A program made the position numbers and the translations under genes. Shown here piece after piece: positions 61,825-64,000 of a stretch of DNA of 64,000 bases. Each line of letters opens with the position of its first letter. The first letter of the stretch is position 1. Source of the stretch: DATGZX01 sp035296965 (GTDB lineage: Bacteria; Planctomycetota; Planctomycetia; Gemmatales; Gemmataceae). The stretch covers positions 1-64,000 of the forward strand of contig DATGZX010000101.1 of the NCBI GenBank assembly GCA_035296965.1. Direction: 5' to 3'. A model generated the notes under the pieces. That model made no database searches and was not told the origin of the DNA. It saw only the letters and a list, made by a program, of their open reading frames with translations.

Positions 61825-63633
61825 TCAATCCGTCGGCAAATCCTTCGAATCGTAGAACAAGCCGCTGATCCCGCGAACGACCATGCTTGTGGCCTTATTG
61901 GAAGGCTGCCGGTAGCCCCACATGCCGTGAAGCAGCTCGAAACTCATGAGACCCAGGACGAACATGACAAGGACGGAGCAAAGCAGAACAACAGGAGTGA
62001 AAACTCCCCAATCTGCTGGAGCGGCAACGGCGGCTACGCGGCGGCCGGCTGTTACCACTTCCTCCGCTCCTAGCTCGTCTTCCGCCGCCAACTCGCTTGG
62101 TTCTTCGGACTCGGCCTGCCTGCCCGCAGTGCGCCGCGGTCGTGCAATCGTGGCCGCGCCCTCGTCAACCTCCTCCTCGTCCTCCAGGGCCACGACTTGA
62201 CTGCCGCTTTCTTCCTCAGACGCCGCATCCTCCTCCGCGAGGGCCAGGTCGAAATCGGAGCTTTCCAGGTCCGTGTCCGATTCATCCAGGGCCATCGCCT
62301 GGGAGCCTGATTCGTCTTCCAGGGCGGGCACTTCGAAGTCGGTCTCGAAGATGTCTTTTTCCTCTCCGGAAGGCGTTTCCTCCTCCAGAGGCGCTAGCCG
62401 GGCGCTGTCTTCGAGAGTCAGCTCGAACTCGCTGCTGGAATCCACGCCGGGAGCTGCCTTTGCCGGCTTTGGGGTCGATTCGGCATCGAGGCTCAGCTCG
62501 AATTCGATCTCGTCGCTGCTGTCGCCGCCTTGCTCGAGGGAGATGCCGCTGTCGGCCGGCTCCTGCAGGTTAATTCCACTATCGCTCGTGCCCGTCACGC
62601 CGCCGGCGGGAACGTCACCCAGCGAAACTTCCTCATCCTTCGAGCCGAGTTCGCCGCTATCCAGCTCAATGGAGGAGCCGCTGTCGTCAATGGCCAGATC
62701 GAACTCGCTGCTGCTCTCCGAGTCGTCTTTCTTCTTGGCAGGCTTCAAGTCGGCTTCGTTGAGTTCGAATGGCGCCGTACCCGTTGCCTTCTTTTGAGGC
62801 TCGGGTGTTCTGGACTTGGCCTTCGGATGAGGCTTCTTGGGACGCGCCGATTCCTCCGCCTTCCGCAACTCGGCATCGAGATCGATTTCCTCGGTGAGGA
62901 AGGAATCATCGGGGTTCGAACCGGGCTGAATCACGTCGCTTCCCGATCCCGACGAATCCAGCTTGATGTCGCTGTCGGAGCCCGGCTTTGAGCTCGGTCC
63001 GAGAATCGTTATGTCCTCGGTGCTGTCGGCGACGATTTTCACATCGCTGTCGCTCTTGGTATCCATCGGCACCAGCTTCACGCCGCTATCTTGTTTGGGG
63101 CCAGGCTTGCGTACGCTCGACTTGGGCTTGGAACCGCCGGTCCCTTCCACCTTGACGTCGCTGTCGCTCTGCACCTTGAAACCGAGGTCGCTGCCGTCCG
63201 CAACCAGGCGCACGTCGCTATCGCTGCCGGGCTTCGGCGTCGGCGACTTGGGTCCGCCGCTTTTGCTGCCACCCTTGCTGCCCGTCTTGCGGCTGCCGCT
63301 GGCAGATTCGCTGATGATTTCTTGACCGATTTCGACCTGGTCGCTTTCCCCGCCCAGGGCAAAATGGAAGACTCCCTCGCTGCCTTCGGGCTTGGCTTTC
63401 GGCGTCGGCGAATCGTGCGACTTGGGCGCTGGTGCTTCACCCAACGGCAGGTCCGGGCTGCTGCCCACGCCGCGGCGGCGGGCCAGCTCCTCGATGTCCT
63501 GCGTGCGGAAGCGCCACGTGCCGCGGTCGGCGAAAGCGCGCACTTCTCGATGCTGCGCCATGTGGCTTAATTCATCCGTTGCCATCCCCAGAATGCGGGC
63601 GGCTTCTTCTAACGTGTAATACCCTTGTACCAT
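61825..63633 (-). CDS. Membrane-anchored HTH protein with a long acidic low-complexity region
   Basis: This 602-residue protein starts with an excisionase/MerR-like helix-turn-helix ('YYTLEEAARILGMATDEL', then 'VRAFADRGTWRFRTQDIEEL'). The next 440 residues are disordered and acidic, with repeated 'SDSDVK' or 'SDSDIK' motifs and Ser/Glu/Asp runs. One transmembrane segment near the C-terminus ('VVLLCSVLVMFVLGLMSFEL') is followed by a 40-residue tail. The DNA-binding part thus faces the cytoplasm. The ATG at 63633 has GGAG upstream and is preferred over a codon at 63726. The role is unknown; a membrane-tethered regulator is one possibility. Confidence 0.8.
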   Translation of the reverse strand: MVQGYYTLEEAARILGMATDELSHMAQHREVRAFADRGTWRFRTQDIEELARRRGVGSSPDLPLGEAPAPKSHDSPTPKAKPEGSEGVFHFALGGESDQVEIGQEIISESASGSRKTGSKGGSKSGGPKSPTPKPGSDSDVRLVADGSDLGFKVQSDSDVKVEGTGGSKPKSSVRKPGPKQDSGVKLVPMDTKSDSDVKIVADSTEDITILGPSSKPGSDSDIKLDSSGSGSDVIQPGSNPDDSFLTEEIDLDAELRKAEESARPKKPHPKAKSRTPEPQKKATGTAPFELNEADLKPAKKKDDSESSSEFDLAIDDSGSSIELDSGELGSKDEEVSLGDVPAGGVTGTSDSGINLQEPADSGISLEQGGDSSDEIEFELSLDAESTPKPAKAAPGVDSSSEFELTLEDSARLAPLEEETPSGEEKDIFETDFEVPALEDESGSQAMALDESDTDLESSDFDLALAEEDAASEEESGSQVVALEDEEEVDEGAATIARPRRTAGRQAESEEPSELAAEDELGAEEVVTAGRRVAAVAAPADWGVFTPVVLLCSVLVMFVLGLMSFELLHGMWGYRQPSNKATSMVVRGISGLFYDSKDLPTD

Positions 63634-64000
63634 GTGGCTCGCTCCTCTGTTCCCCGCCAGGCCGGCGAGTGAGGGCCATTGTAAATCGTGTTGAAAAATT
63701 CGTGATTGGAAACCGGAGTCTGTCACCCAGCCTCTCTAGTTTACCAACATCGATTGTAAACTACCCTCTCTTTAATGCAAGTCCGTTGGTGGCAAGGGAA
63801 CCGAGGAAGGAAGGGAACCTAGCATGGACTGTGCCGGTTGCAAGAACCGCGCGCAGTACTCCCGATAATCTCAAGCTGTGGATGACTCAGAATGGAGGGG
63901 CGCGCAGCTGCCAAGCTCACCGCCCGCGCGCCTCGTTCGGTTGGGCCTGGTCAGCTAGAGAGGTGATAGGTCGCCCCGAGCGTCGAGGATCAACGGCCGC
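63634..64000. other. Upstream region of the HTH gene and window edge
   Basis: About 370 bases without a supported gene. It contains one strong 8-bp inverted repeat (63737-63763) and A/T-rich tracts near 63690-63710 that could be part of the leftward promoter of the HTH gene. Confidence 0.4.
63737..63763. promoter_or_regulatory. Candidate operator: TAGTTTAC-N11-GTAAACTA
   Basis: A perfect 8-bp inverted repeat with an 11-base spacer lies about 100 bases upstream of the HTH gene's start codon. Half-site centres are 19 bases apart, about two helical turns, which suits a dimeric repressor. Autoregulation by the downstream HTH protein is possible but unproven. Confidence 0.35.

Overview
The window looks like chromosome of a GC-rich planctomycete, probably Gemmata-like. 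This is inferred from five secreted propeller proteins that begin with the 'DWPxWRG' type of motif, a type II secretion operon with a giant secretin, Tat- and lipobox-exported proteins of unknown function, and intergenic palindromic repeats. No rRNA, tRNA, CRISPR array or transposase was found.

Layout. (1) 1-11867, minus strand: a type II secretion/pseudopilus operon transcribed F-G-H-I-J-K-L-M-D. The secretin gene runs off the window edge and carries an unusually long tandem array of secretin N-domains. (2) 12367-18855: a BON-domain protein, a lipoprotein, a secretin fused to a FliF/YscJ-like ring domain, a PurM-like protein, a hemolysin III family membrane protein and a YiiX-like cysteine hydrolase. 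(3) 19084-21521: a two-gene restriction-modification-like module. A beta-class DNA methyltransferase is fused to an unknown domain plus a GIY-YIG domain, and is followed by a paralogue of the last two domains. (4) 22099-25950: a molybdenum hydroxylase pair of the IorA/IorB type, an AraC regulator and a 49-residue cysteine-motif protein. (5) 26372-45549, all on the plus strand: four propeller proteins interleaved with a PaaK-like ligase, a nucleotidyltransferase-like protein, a LuxE-like adenylating enzyme, an aldehyde dehydrogenase, an iron alcohol dehydrogenase, a HemN/HemW-like radical SAM protein, a chorismate-lyase-like protein, a lipoprotein, a DUF3311/sodium-solute symporter pair, a glycosyltransferase and a YbgC-like thioesterase. 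(6) 45633-57827, minus strand: a fifth propeller protein, a Tat-exported protein, and a complete A2-type aa3 oxidase locus (dihaem cytochrome c, subunits II, I, III and IV, CtaA, CtaB, and an SCO-DUF420 fusion). (7) 58166-63633: a small membrane protein, an SDR oxidoreductase, a methyltransferase, a uronate-isomerase-like protein and a membrane-anchored HTH protein.

The most notable observation is at 48691-49029, at the 3' end of the oxidase locus. A signal peptide ending in 'ACPA' is followed by an in-frame UGA and then, in the same frame, by an 81-residue membrane protein. The first bases after the UGA form a hairpin of the bacterial SECIS size and spacing. This is a candidate for a new CxxU selenoprotein. 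Other strong leads are the FliF-secretin fusion, the methyltransferase/GIY-YIG module in which only the stand-alone copy keeps the catalytic Glu, and the extended secretin N-domain array.

No database search was possible. All family names come from reading motifs and comparing them with remembered family features.
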